The notes: generated by a model not told the origin, from the sequence alone. DNA of 42,903 nt from Kiritimatiellia bacterium (GCA_028708815.1 JAQVYB010000013.1:1-42903), one strand, 5' to 3'. Counted from the stretch's first letter, positions 8,621 to 18,988 are shown. Translations and numbers: made by a program.

Positions 8621-9937
8621 TTACAATCTCAAATCAATCGACTTTTTCACCGGGCTCCCAGTTCCCTTTTCCTCTTCACCCTCATCCGACACCCGATCTC
8701 CGGTCTCAGGCACCCGACATCCGACATCCGACCCCTGATCTCCAACGTCCGACCTCCGACCTCCGACTTCCACCTTCGGCGCCCCTCCCCACAATCTTTT
8801 CACGTCCACAAAACATCCATATACACCATTCGCTTCCTTCGGCTCCCATAGCCAGATTCCTGATTTGTCGGTATCATACATATCATATACCGCTAACAGG
8901 CGCCCCGGTTCGACCTCGGTAATATCACAGTAACCCGATGTTTTCACATCAGCCGAAGTCAGATTCAATGGGCTACCCCACGTATGGCCAGCATCCGTAC
9001 TGAAATACAGAATGTTTCCGGGGCGTCCCGTTGCCAGAACCAAGACGCCATTGCTCATCAAAACCAATTTAGGCATAACGCCCTTGATCTTCAATCGCTT
9101 GTGTTCCCACGTCACTCCACCATCCCTGCTACGGGCTTCCAGCAAATCAGCCATCGCCTGTGGTTCTGCATAGATACTTTTCGTAATATCATGCCCCGTT
9201 CGCATGATACATAATAATTCTCCATTGGGCAGAATAACCATCGCAGATTCATTCGGACCCTCTCGTCCCCATGGCGAGTCAGATGCATCAGCAATCGTGG
9301 CGAGCACCTCCCAAGTCAAACCACCATCTTTTGACTTGGCGCATTCTACATGCCTTTTGCTCCCCGTTCTTTCAACATAGCCATCAATAAGTAATTCCCC
9401 ATCAGCAAGACATAGCCCGCGCGTGCTTGTTCCTATTTTTCCAGGAAATTTCATAAAACCGGACTCTGGTTCAGCGCCAGCCTTTCCCCAAAAGGCCTTT
9501 TTAATGGGTTTCGACGCTTGATGAAACCATAAATAATCATCTCCCATATTAAATAATCCACAACGTGTTGATGACTCTGGCGGATTCCATGGTGTTTCCT
9601 CTACTCTGTATAAATCGTGCCCAGAGATCCAAGTTTTTCCTCCGTCCCGAGAAATGATGGGACTGCTGCTTAATGAAGCATCATGGCGCGTTCGTGACAA
9701 GCCGTCGCCAATCGTAAAGAAATAGCAATGAATCTCACCACTTGGAAATTGCAGCAAGAAAGAATGTGATGCAAAGCCCCAACCCAATGATTTCGCACTT
9801 TGCACAATCGGGAACTCACTGCTTTTTGTGACAGCAACACCACTTAAGAGCGAAATATTTCGCGTTACGCATCCTGAGTTAAAAAGAATGAAAAGGATCA
9901 ACAAAGTGATGCTTATACGCATCGCATTTATTCGCAT
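8621..9937 (-). CDS. Sialidase/neuraminidase-like BNR-repeat lipoprotein with heptapeptide-repeat C-terminal tail
   Basis: Signal peptide with lipobox ILFNSGC; Asp-boxes SRDGGKTW, SKDGGLTW, SRDGGVTW, STDAGHTW; tail RRSDVGDQGSDVGCRVPETGDRVSDEGE encoded by 7-bp repeats. Confidence 0.82.
   Translation of the reverse strand: MRINAMRISITLLILFILFNSGCVTRNISLLSGVAVTKSSEFPIVQSAKSLGWGFASHSFLLQFPSGEIHCYFFTIGDGLSRTRHDASLSSSPIISRDGGKTWISGHDLYRVEETPWNPPESSTRCGLFNMGDDYLWFHQASKPIKKAFWGKAGAEPESGFMKFPGKIGTSTRGLCLADGELLIDGYVERTGSKRHVECAKSKDGGLTWEVLATIADASDSPWGREGPNESAMVILPNGELLCIMRTGHDITKSIYAEPQAMADLLEARSRDGGVTWEHKRLKIKGVMPKLVLMSNGVLVLATGRPGNILYFSTDAGHTWGSPLNLTSADVKTSGYCDITEVEPGRLLAVYDMYDTDKSGIWLWEPKEANGVYGCFVDVKRLWGGAPKVEVGGRRSDVGDQGSDVGCRVPETGDRVSDEGEEEKGTGSPVKKSIDLRL
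8676..8765. repeat. 7-bp-period repeat array, CCGACNT flavour (AGGTCGG on minus strand), inside the sialidase-like ORF
   Basis: ccgacac ccgatct ccggtct caggcac ccgacat ccgacat ccgaccc ctgatct ccaacgt ccgacct ccgacct ccgactt read in strict 7-bp phase. Confidence 0.9.
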
Positions 9938-10003
9938 GTCGTCAAACACACATTTTTGCCATTTCGGCATTAGGAAATATATGCCTCTTCTTAGTTGCAT
10001 AGT

Positions 10004-11029
10004 CTATTGACTATCCCACCAATCAAGCGCTTCAGCAAAACGTAATGCAAAAGCTTCCGGAGTATAATTCTGTTTATACCTGGAAATGCAGGCCTCTTGT
10101 TTATGCACATTCCAATCACCCGAAATAGCGTTCTCTATGCATTCTGCGAATTCATCAACATCTTCTTCAGGCACATATACTCCCAAATCCCCCAACAACT
10201 CCCTGATGCCTCCTACATCAAAAGAAATCACTTGTTTCCCAAGAGCTAGAGCTTCCATTGCGACTTTTGGCATTGGATCATCCCGGCTAACAAGTAAGAG
10301 ACAACGCATTCGTGAAAGAATATAGGAAGGATCTATCACAGGACCAGTAAAGACAACGTTACGCTCAACATGCAAGGCTCGTGCCTTATTCATAAGAGAA
10401 GGATAGGAGTACTCGCCCAGGCCAAGTGCTCCCACCCAGATGAAAAGTGCACTCTTATGTACTGAAACGACTCGGCTAGCTATTTCGATGAACAAGTCCG
10501 CCCCTTTTCGCTCACAGGCCATTCCGCAAGACACAAACCACAAAGGCAGACTGCATAGCTCTATAGTCTCGCCAATAAGATTACGATCCTTTGTTATATT
10601 AGGCAAAACCCATACCCGCTCTTCAGCAATACCGTACTTCTCTATAAGTAGATCACGGCCTGCTGAACAAACGTGAAAATGTACGGTCTGACGATCATAT
10701 ACGACCCGTCGTACAGCTTTGTATGCCAAAGCCTTTTCAGCATGCCACTCAGTCTCATGCCAATATACTGCAATCTTCTTCCGCATTATCTTGGCCAATT
10801 TAAAGATTCTGAAAGCATTCTTCTCAGCCAACGAATATATCCCGTCAAAAACAACAAACTTCGACTTCAACAGAGCCCGTATTCCCAGTCTTCCTGAACG
10901 CGCCCATACAAACCATAATATCACACCTTTATTACGGCATTCGTCCTGCGCAAACCAAAGAGAATCGAGCGGTGTCCCGCCGGCCTTTCTGTGGTGAGAT
11001 ACCACCATGATGTCTACTCTCCGCACCAT
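10004..11029 (-). CDS. Glycosyltransferase family 4
   Basis: MVVSHHRKAGGTPLDSLWFAQ; VVFTGPV; DDPMPKVAMEALALGKQVISFDVGGIREL. Confidence 0.87.
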   Translation of the reverse strand: MVRRVDIMVVSHHRKAGGTPLDSLWFAQDECRNKGVILWFVWARSGRLGIRALLKSKFVVFDGIYSLAEKNAFRIFKLAKIMRKKIAVYWHETEWHAEKALAYKAVRRVVYDRQTVHFHVCSAGRDLLIEKYGIAEERVWVLPNITKDRNLIGETIELCSLPLWFVSCGMACERKGADLFIEIASRVVSVHKSALFIWVGALGLGEYSYPSLMNKARALHVERNVVFTGPVIDPSYILSRMRCLLLVSRDDPMPKVAMEALALGKQVISFDVGGIRELLGDLGVYVPEEDVDEFAECIENAISGDWNVHKQEACISRYKQNYTPEAFALRFAEALDWWDSQ

Positions 11030-11931
11030 TATTGCCTACGACTCCAGTGTTGAATGCTGTCGAACTCAACCTTCTCAAACACGTCAATACAGCTATCTTT
11101 GCCGGCATTCAAAACGCTCCGACCATTTGCTTCAAATACGTCTTTTGCATGTCGAAATGCCTTCTCCTGCTTCTGTACCGCAGGCACACCGATCAGGTCC
11201 CCGACCCTGTAATAATCATCTCGTACATGAAGACCGCGGACCAGATGTATATTGTCTTCCGTAATCTCAATCTTACCAGGAGGAAACAACTGTGGTAATA
11301 CACCATAGTTGAAATCCAAACCAATAATGTAAACAGGATCACAACCCAGAAAGAATGCCAATTGCAGCATGATATACGTCACCGTGTTTCCAAGATAAAC
11401 GACCGACGCGAAATCTTTTGAGAATTGCGGATAATTCTCGTTCCAATATTGGCCCGTGCATTTCGCGCCACAATTGAAATAAGTGAATCCCGAACGGCAC
11501 CCCAAAACATAAGCGTTATGCAAAGCAGCCAGTTTTGTTGTCCCCGTAAGTTTTCTGATCTCAGAAGCTCTGAGTTCCGTTTGCTCCATGTCTTCGGTAA
11601 CATAATAAGTGGTCTTCATTCCCCATTGATCGAATTCCTTGTATATACCGTTGCATCCGATAGTTATTTCATTCTTCAGTTTTGGAATATCCATCCTGCT
11701 CAAACTGGGCCCATTTGCAATAACGAAGCAACGCTGTCCAGCATGCTTGTTATGTAAAGCCGCAAGCCGCAAGTAGTGGCCATCAACCGTCCACCTGAAT
11801 GGATTCCTGCTTACGCGAACAAAATGCGGAAAGTACTGGTATTGTGCCAGCAGTAATCGGATATAGCCCACAGGCTGCATGTAGCGTGGAAACCTGTTTT
11901 TCCAAAATATCGAGTTCTGTCTGCGTTTCAT
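11029..11931 (-). CDS. DUF115 / MptE-like (Maf-related) protein, second copy
   Basis: AGQRCFVIANGPSLSRMDIPKLKNEITIGCNGIYKEF; PVYIIGLDFNYG. Confidence 0.8.
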   Translation of the reverse strand: MKRRQNSIFWKNRFPRYMQPVGYIRLLLAQYQYFPHFVRVSRNPFRWTVDGHYLRLAALHNKHAGQRCFVIANGPSLSRMDIPKLKNEITIGCNGIYKEFDQWGMKTTYYVTEDMEQTELRASEIRKLTGTTKLAALHNAYVLGCRSGFTYFNCGAKCTGQYWNENYPQFSKDFASVVYLGNTVTYIMLQLAFFLGCDPVYIIGLDFNYGVLPQLFPPGKIEITEDNIHLVRGLHVRDDYYRVGDLIGVPAVQKQEKAFRHAKDVFEANGRSVLNAGKDSCIDVFEKVEFDSIQHWSRRQ

Positions 11932-12123
11932 AAGTGTTTAGCTATCCTGGTTAATCGACTTCAGTGCTTGAATTCAAGCGATCATTGGATCGCCGCCGGC
12001 TGTTCCCTGCTGCATCCTTCTACACACACCTGTTCTTTACATAAGTGATTCTACTCTAAAGCGGGCCGCCTTCTTTGCGCGCCAACGCCCGGCCTTGCCT
12101 CTTCGTCTCTGACTTAGAGGAGA

Positions 12124-13197
12124 CTAGTCATCCCCAAGCTTGCTCGCATGTTCCTGCTCAAAGAGAGCGATCTGATCTGCTATGGCAATCCTGCGTTGAG
12201 CGGAACTTCCCGATTTCACAATGCACGATCCACTAAAAACATCGCGAATAATCGCATCCGATACGCTGCGCCGAAAGTGGTGGGTATCTCGATAATCATT
12301 CAAGCAAGACACCATAGCTCGTTGAGTGGAGAAATCGTGCACAACGACATTCGGCATCAATGAACAGTCATCAATTACAAGGCGGCGGAATTCAAAATAG
12401 TTTGGAAGAATGTCTCCCATCAATATAAAGTACAATGGTGTCACAGGAAAGAAAACAAGATCAAACATTACATCCGGATTCTCGTTTATTTCAACACCAA
12501 TAGTTTTCATGAAATTATTAGTCATCTGATCAACACTACACGCACCAGCATGGTTAAAACGGAGGTACTTGTTCTTTTCATAGAAATTCCATACAGCGTC
12601 GGCACCACATTGAGAAGTCTCATCCCAACTGTTTATAGTATCAATATCTGTCACAGGAAACTTGTGACCCAAAATAATTCGATACGCATAATCAATAGAT
12701 GTTAATGTATTATCCATATTGAGCATATATTGAGCACTGTCGAAGATATTCTTGCGATATAACTCCTTCGGGAAATTGCCATGTTTAGTTCTTAATGCCA
12801 TTGAGTTTGTACGGCCATAAGCCCACCAATACATATCAATCATACACCTCTTTGTCTTTTTTGCCTTCAATGCGCAATTCAGCGTATAACCAAACTCTGC
12901 TGCGGTACCTCCCGAAATCGACAATCGTATCCACTCACCTCCCAATACTTGATTCATATAACTTGCTCGAAAGTTTTCAGTTAATGATGACCCCAGAAAT
13001 ACCGAATCATAATCATGTTGATGGATTAATGACGAATTTTGATAGCGCTGATTGCTGGAGTATTGAGGAGGATAGAGAACCGGCAGTCTAAAATAGGATA
13101 GAGGATCAATGATATAGTTCAGAACTGCTACCATCACAACGACAACGAACGCTGTAGCAACGAACGAAAAAATAAGCAACCTATCGGCTTTGTGCAT
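12124..13197 (-). CDS. SGNH-hydrolase-like partner of MBOAT acyltransferase (AlgJ/DltD-like role)
   Basis: N-terminal TM; DYDSVFLGSSLTENF (GxS block); 7 bp downstream of the MBOAT gene on the same strand. Confidence 0.65.
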   Translation of the reverse strand: MHKADRLLIFSFVATAFVVVVMVAVLNYIIDPLSYFRLPVLYPPQYSSNQRYQNSSLIHQHDYDSVFLGSSLTENFRASYMNQVLGGEWIRLSISGGTAAEFGYTLNCALKAKKTKRCMIDMYWWAYGRTNSMALRTKHGNFPKELYRKNIFDSAQYMLNMDNTLTSIDYAYRIILGHKFPVTDIDTINSWDETSQCGADAVWNFYEKNKYLRFNHAGACSVDQMTNNFMKTIGVEINENPDVMFDLVFFPVTPLYFILMGDILPNYFEFRRLVIDDCSLMPNVVVHDFSTQRAMVSCLNDYRDTHHFRRSVSDAIIRDVFSGSCIVKSGSSAQRRIAIADQIALFEQEHASKLGDD

Positions 13198-13203
13198 AAC
13201 AAT

Positions 13204-14691
13204 CTAAAACTGATAATAGATGAATACACTATTGCGCTGCAGAGCAAGCAAAGACACCGAAAATATGCAACCCGTGACAACACCCAGAACAATATTCAGA
13301 ATAACAACAGAGCCATCTCTGTACTCCGCTATCAGTTGTTTTCTGTAGCAGAAAACACCATCTGTTATTCCTGCAACATTTGGCATAAGGAATACAATGA
13401 TCGCAGAAACGACTATCATCGTGATTGCGGGGAATCTTAAGTTATAGAAGTGACTTACGCTCTCCGAAGGAGCACTCAGAAGGGCATCGAAGAGTACCAC
13501 CGCCCCTCGGAAACTCTCTGCACGAAAAAAAACCCACGCTAAGGTTACCACGGTTATTGTTATGAAACCACACAGCACGTTATACAGCTTCATTGCTCCT
13601 AATTGTTGAGGCATCTGCCTAATTATTTTTCTCCACAAATGGTTGATAATCAGAAATACTCCATGTATCCCTCCCCAAACCACAAAGCTCCAACTCGCTC
13701 CATGCCATAAGCCACCGAGCAACATGGTTACGAATAAATTGACATAGCGCCTAGTGGATCCCTTTCTATTTCCCCCAAGTGAAATATACAGATAATCTCG
13801 AAGAAATACTGACAATGTAATATGCCATCTTCGCCAAAACTCGATAATGCTCCCTGACTTGTATGGGGAGTTAAAGTTCATCGGCAATACAATCCCCATC
13901 ATCGCAGCCGCACCGATTGCCATATCGCAATAACCAGAAAAATCAAAATATATTTGCCCTGAATAAGAAATTACTGCAATCCATGCATCTCCACATGATA
14001 TGTGACCAGAATGTTCAGCCGCTCCAAAAACAGGGGTTACATAAAGAGCTAACGTATCCGCTAGCAGCACTTTTTTTGCTAATCCCAGAACAAAAATAAA
14101 ACCGCCATAAATCAACGACTCTCTGCTGACACAAACGCCATTCTTCCGCATTATCTGCGGAATAATTTGTTTATGATGAACAATCGGCCCTGCAATTAGT
14201 TGGGGAAAATAACAAACAAACAACAAATACTTTAGAAAACCATGCTCCTCAACATCACCTCGAAAAGCATCAACCTGATATGCAATTTGCTGAAACGTAA
14301 AGAAGGAGATACCTATGGGCAGAATAATCCCTCCGAGGGTCATTGATGTTCCAACCAAATCATTTAGGATTTCAGTAAAGAACGTTGCATACTTATAATA
14401 TCCCAGTAGCAGGAGATTGATTGCAACAGCAAAATACAGACCAATCTTTCTCCTCCCTGCGCCATATCGAATATCATTTCGGATGAGAAGAGAAATCAAA
14501 AAGTTGAATACCACTGACCCCAAGAGTAAGAACAAAAAAACAGGATTCCAAGCCGAATAGAAGACTAGCGACATGAAAACCAAATAATGGATTAGCCAAG
14601 ATGATCGCCCTCTGTATTGTAAAAGTGCAATACCTCCTAGAACCACTGGCAAGAAAACGCAAATGAAAATATACGAACTAAAAACCATCAA
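13204..14691 (-). CDS. MBOAT-family O-acyltransferase (AlgI-like)
   Basis: Multi-TM; PIGISFFTFQQIAYQVDAFRG, FWRRWHITLSVFLRDYLYISLGGNRKG, LLGGLWHGASWSFVVWGGIHG. Confidence 0.95.
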   Translation of the reverse strand: MMVFSSYIFICVFLPVVLGGIALLQYRGRSSWLIHYLVFMSLVFYSAWNPVFLFLLLGSVVFNFLISLLIRNDIRYGAGRRKIGLYFAVAINLLLLGYYKYATFFTEILNDLVGTSMTLGGIILPIGISFFTFQQIAYQVDAFRGDVEEHGFLKYLLFVCYFPQLIAGPIVHHKQIIPQIMRKNGVCVSRESLIYGGFIFVLGLAKKVLLADTLALYVTPVFGAAEHSGHISCGDAWIAVISYSGQIYFDFSGYCDMAIGAAAMMGIVLPMNFNSPYKSGSIIEFWRRWHITLSVFLRDYLYISLGGNRKGSTRRYVNLFVTMLLGGLWHGASWSFVVWGGIHGVFLIINHLWRKIIRQMPQQLGAMKLYNVLCGFITITVVTLAWVFFRAESFRGAVVLFDALLSAPSESVSHFYNLRFPAITMIVVSAIIVFLMPNVAGITDGVFCYRKQLIAEYRDGSVVILNIVLGVVTGCIFSVSLLALQRNSVFIYYQF

Positions 14692-14717
14692 AGAGCCTAG
14701 GGTTTTACTTTCGCCGC

Positions 14718-15707
14718 CTATTTAGCAGAATAGATCTGCTCGATGATTAGCATTACTGCCAAAGCATCACGTGTGTTCCCAGCGGTAATTGCTTTATCCT
14801 TTTCAATGGAGTCAAGAAACAGATTAACCTCTGATGTCCATGACTCGTCGGTGTGATAGATGATGTGTTCTTCGCTTTCAAAGGCCACTCGGGGATCATG
14901 GGCCTGATTGCGTTTGATGGCCAGATCTTCGTTGCCATAGGCTCCGGATGATGTCTTCAGACCGTTTAATACCAAGGCACCGCCTTCCAGAAAGACTTCC
15001 AGCGAAAACAGGTACCGCCACTGCGTCATGGTTGAGTGTAAAGAGGCGCAAATACCCGTTTTACTGCTGCGTAAATTGGCAAATACATTGTCTTCTATGC
15101 CATCCATCTGCCAATACAGATTGGACACCATCGCCTGTACTTCGTCGAAGCCACCACCTAAATACAAAAGCAGATCCAGCATGTGAATGCCCTGGTCCAG
15201 CATGATGCCTCCGCCCGCCATCTCTTTGTTTGCACGCCACCCCTTGAAATAGTTTTCATCCACTTCTTTGCCATAGCGCCCGCGCATCCAAAGAATCCGC
15301 CCCATTTCCCCACCATCTACCATCTGTTTCATTTTCTGGATGCTGGCATGGTGCCGGTGATTGAATCCATACATCAGTTTTTTTCCGGAGCGTTTTTCCA
15401 CTTCGATAATTTCCCCCACCTCTTTGGCGGTAAATGCTGGCGGCTTCTCGCAAAATACATGTTTACCCGCCTCAAGGGCGACGATGGTATAGGGCTTGTT
15501 ATATTTATTCGGCGTGCAGATGAACACGGCATCAAGGTTTTCATCACGCAGCAAGGCCTCAACCGACGCGTAAACCGTTACATCACCTCCCATTTCCGGC
15601 GCACAGGCATCATAAACACCGGTCAATTGTCCCAATCCAGATTCGCGAATAGCCCTTTCGCGAATCTTCCCCATCTTCCCATATCCAATAATTCCACAGC
15701 TAATCAT
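14718..15707 (-). CDS. Gfo/Idh/MocA-family oxidoreductase
   Basis: CGIIGYGKMGKIRERAIRE; VFICTPNKYNKPYTIVALEAGKHVFCEKPPA. Confidence 0.93.
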   Translation of the reverse strand: MISCGIIGYGKMGKIRERAIRESGLGQLTGVYDACAPEMGGDVTVYASVEALLRDENLDAVFICTPNKYNKPYTIVALEAGKHVFCEKPPAFTAKEVGEIIEVEKRSGKKLMYGFNHRHHASIQKMKQMVDGGEMGRILWMRGRYGKEVDENYFKGWRANKEMAGGGIMLDQGIHMLDLLLYLGGGFDEVQAMVSNLYWQMDGIEDNVFANLRSSKTGICASLHSTMTQWRYLFSLEVFLEGGALVLNGLKTSSGAYGNEDLAIKRNQAHDPRVAFESEEHIIYHTDESWTSEVNLFLDSIEKDKAITAGNTRDALAVMLIIEQIYSAK

Positions 15708-15803
15708 TTCTTCTGATCCTTTTCTACTACTCTCATCACTCGATATGAAGGTCGTTCACAGAACGAAATCAGAGCACCCAATGTAATCTAACTAAGCAAA
15801 AGA

Positions 15804-16919
15804 TCACGAAATTTGCTTCCTATGAAACGCTGCTTTAAAATATGTATAAAGATGTCGGGGCAATAATTTCTTCAAGAAAACAACAGGATAATGAAAAACA
15901 GCCCATGAGAATATGCGCGAGAAGCGCAATACTCTCCATACCAGTCTTCTGTAAATACAGCGCAGCAAAATCCAAACGCACTGAGGATGCTTTTTAATGA
16001 ACCATGCCATTTCAGAAATCAACTTTTTGCGCTCTGCGAGGCTTATCACATTCGACGCATTCCAAGCTTCGCAATAAAGCTCCATAATCCTTTTTACATG
16101 AAACCTTCGCCCCTGTCTGGACATTGGCACATTCGCAAGCACAATCTGGCGGCTTTTAATATCCATCCATGCGCGCCGTGCACCACTTGCTCCGCTAGCA
16201 ATCCCTCCCGGATGTATTCGATAAGCACTTGCCTTCATATCAATGTAACCCGCAGATCCCTGCTGTGTCGCAACAATAGCCAACCCGCGATCTCCATAGG
16301 GCATTTGCGTAAACCAATCAGGCATTGACGCGATTGCTGAACGCCTGAGCATCAGCGTCGCCGTAGGCGGTGTAGAATGCTTGCTCATTGCAATTTCATC
16401 ATGCGACAAATCCCTCTTCATTTCCTGCGGCAAGGGATCATCGTCTATAATGGTTCCTCGCTCGTCTACCTTTATCCTGTCATGAAAACATAATGCATAC
16501 TCCGGATGCGCCTCCAGAAAATCCACCTGCTTCTGTAATTTCAACGGATCCGTCCAGTAATCGTCCCCCTCGCATAGCGCGATATATTTTCCGCAACAGG
16601 CGGCGAGAGTTTCATTTTGGTTAAACATCGCAGGATTCACATATCGTTTTCGATGAATATTATTTCTATTTCTTAAGAACAATCTGATATATTCTGGATA
16701 TTTATCTGCATACATCTGGCATAATTCACGAGTCCCATCAGATGATCCGTCTTCCCCAATACATATCTCAAAAGGGAAATCGACCTTCTGCATGAGTATC
16801 CCATCCAACGCTTGCCTAATGTAGGCCGCATGCTGAAATGTTATGACAAACACGCTCAACATTGGCTCTTGCTTTATGCTACAATCTAGCACTTTTTCAA
16901 GCCGCTCTATATTTTTCAT
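15804..16919 (-). CDS. Glycosyltransferase family 2
   Basis: MLSVFVITFQHAAYIRQALDGIL...ICIGEDGSSDGTRELC...ALCEGDDYWTDPLKLQKQVDFLEAHPEYALCFHD. Confidence 0.92.
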   Translation of the reverse strand: MKNIERLEKVLDCSIKQEPMLSVFVITFQHAAYIRQALDGILMQKVDFPFEICIGEDGSSDGTRELCQMYADKYPEYIRLFLRNRNNIHRKRYVNPAMFNQNETLAACCGKYIALCEGDDYWTDPLKLQKQVDFLEAHPEYALCFHDRIKVDERGTIIDDDPLPQEMKRDLSHDEIAMSKHSTPPTATLMLRRSAIASMPDWFTQMPYGDRGLAIVATQQGSAGYIDMKASAYRIHPGGIASGASGARRAWMDIKSRQIVLANVPMSRQGRRFHVKRIMELYCEAWNASNVISLAERKKLISEMAWFIKKHPQCVWILLRCIYRRLVWRVLRFSRIFSWAVFHYPVVFLKKLLPRHLYTYFKAAFHRKQIS

Positions 16920-16989
16920 ACATATTCCGAATATATGTATGATTTTTTAGTATCTGTATTGTTCAATAGCAGGTGTTGTGCGTTAATCA

Positions 16990-17868
16990 TTATTTCGTTT
17001 CCATGCGCTCGCCAGTTGATAAAACATGACATCGGTCAATTCGCACAAGTGCATCCAGAGCTTTCACAACCATGAACTGGTCATTTTTTATAACACATGA
17101 TCCTACAGCATACTTTTGATATAGATTATTTATAAACTTGTTTTCAACAACAGTTGCTGCATAGACGACATATTTCCTCCCACTCAGTTCTACACTAACA
17201 CCAAGTTTATTACTTGAGAACGCTCGGGTAGTTGTTACAAATTCACGTGCCGTCGTATTCTTTAGATCAACACATATTAAATCATCTTTTCTTCTCGAAT
17301 AATATGTGGGTTTACCCTGCTGAACCTTTCCCTTAAACTCAAAATCAGTTGCAATTAGCTTTTCTAAACCGACTGAAAACACATCCTTTTCGACCTGAAA
17401 GATAAATGAATACAATAACGTTAAATCCAAATCATCCGTAACATCAAACGTAACTTGGTGAATAATGTTTCCAGTATCGACTCCTTCATCCATATAATGA
17501 AGTGTTGCGCCGGCTTTTTTATGTTTCGCCAATAGGCACTCATTAAGCGGATGCATTCCCCTGCCTAATGGTAATGCAGATGGGTGTATGTTGATAAATT
17601 TCTTCTCCTTATGAAACTGGCCAACCGGGAGTATGTAAGGGCAGCCAGCTGAAACACATAGATCGTAATCTTCACGACGTAAACGCTTCAAAACCTTTTT
17701 TTTGTCGGAAATATCACATATTTCCATATTCACATCCGGAAAATCGCACGATTTAATTAAAGCTTTTTTCACGGCAAATGCTTGGACTAAAGAAATTCGT
17801 TTATGCTCCAACAATGCTCGAAGGATTAGTGGTCTGTTCCCAATAAATATAGTTCTATATTTTTTCAT
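16990..17868 (-). CDS. Formyltransferase family (methionyl-tRNA formyltransferase-like / possible sugar N-formyltransferase)
   Basis: FINIHPSALPLGRGMHPLNECLLAKHKKAGATLHYMDEGVDTGNII. Confidence 0.8.
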   Translation of the reverse strand: MKKYRTIFIGNRPLILRALLEHKRISLVQAFAVKKALIKSCDFPDVNMEICDISDKKKVLKRLRREDYDLCVSAGCPYILPVGQFHKEKKFINIHPSALPLGRGMHPLNECLLAKHKKAGATLHYMDEGVDTGNIIHQVTFDVTDDLDLTLLYSFIFQVEKDVFSVGLEKLIATDFEFKGKVQQGKPTYYSRRKDDLICVDLKNTTAREFVTTTRAFSSNKLGVSVELSGRKYVVYAATVVENKFINNLYQKYAVGSCVIKNDQFMVVKALDALVRIDRCHVLSTGERMETK

Positions 17869-18001
17869 AAAACAGCTCCTGTTTTAGTTCATTTCTGAGA
17901 ACGTTTAAACAAGACGATTTATACCTGCTGTAGAAACAAGCTCCATATGCGACTAGACGGTGTGAGCAAATCGTAAAAATGAAGTTTTCTGGACAACGAA
18001 A

Positions 18002-18988
18002 CTACGGTTTATGCCAACGCTTAACTTGATTAAATATTTCTTCCATTGTATCGAGACCATAGCGTTGATCTATTGGCAAACAGACCAAGTCGGTGGCAAG
18101 CCGCACTTCCATGCCATTTTTCGGAGCGCGCTCGATAACTCCACGCCAGAATGTTGGCACAAAAACGCCGTTTCTGATCAACTGCATCTTCAATTGCTCG
18201 CCATTATTCACTAGCAGCGGGTAGCATAATGGAACCTGCAATCCTGACAGAGGCAGATGTAGCTTATTCAGGTGCTTTAACTTAGCATCTATCCACATAT
18301 AATTTGTGCGACGGCAATTAGCAGCATAATCATAGTCAATACCGCTTAATAAACAACGAGAGAGATTCGACATCCCGAGGATCGGAGCCGCTTTTAAGGA
18401 ATCCTCAATCTCCAAGAAGGATTTATACCCAGCCCTTGTTCCTTGGTCAACGGCTCGGAGCAAGTGTTCGCAACGTTGATATGAAACATCCCGTTTAAGG
18501 GCCTCAAATGGAATTTTAGCTGCATATAAATATGATCCATCAGGCACCCCAAAATATTTTCTGGCTGAGTTAAAACTAATAGTTCCAGGGACTTGGCGCT
18601 CGTAAAACGCTTGAGTATTGTCAATTATTACTGGATGGGATGCCATTCTGGCTAATTCAATTGAGGACACTTCCTTGAGACCAAAATAGTTAACATAGAG
18701 AACAGCTGTATCCGCATCTATTATTTCTTCATGAAGAGGATTAAGGCAGTCGTTAATACAGTAAAATATTGGCTCAATCCTCATTTTTTCAACTATATCC
18801 AAGACGGCATCGCAAATGTAGTGCGGAAGATACAGCTTCCTACACCCCAGATACTTCAAAACCAATTCCAGAGCATTACGCCCAAAATTCAAAGCCAAGG
18901 CATCTTTGTGATACTCGCCACCCGCTTTTGGCATCTCCAAGCCAAAATAACCGCCAATGGTCGACGCTTCAGTTCTCGACGAGGTCAT
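18002..18988 (-). CDS. PLP-dependent aminotransferase-like protein (DegT/DnrJ-like fold)
   Basis: NFGRNALELVLKYLG; VLYVNYFGL; VIIDNTQAFY; FNSARKYFGVPDGSYL (candidate PLP lysine). Confidence 0.65.
   Translation of the reverse strand: MTSSRTEASTIGGYFGLEMPKAGGEYHKDALALNFGRNALELVLKYLGCRKLYLPHYICDAVLDIVEKMRIEPIFYCINDCLNPLHEEIIDADTAVLYVNYFGLKEVSSIELARMASHPVIIDNTQAFYERQVPGTISFNSARKYFGVPDGSYLYAAKIPFEALKRDVSYQRCEHLLRAVDQGTRAGYKSFLEIEDSLKAAPILGMSNLSRCLLSGIDYDYAANCRRTNYMWIDAKLKHLNKLHLPLSGLQVPLCYPLLVNNGEQLKMQLIRNGVFVPTFWRGVIERAPKNGMEVRLATDLVCLPIDQRYGLDTMEEIFNQVKRWHKP

Noticed and set aside
11932-12123. Possible relic coding sequence in the intergenic gap
   Set aside because: Minus-strand translation gives short fragments (e.g. 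GVCRRMQQGTAGGDPMIA) interrupted by stops; no family could be assigned with confidence.
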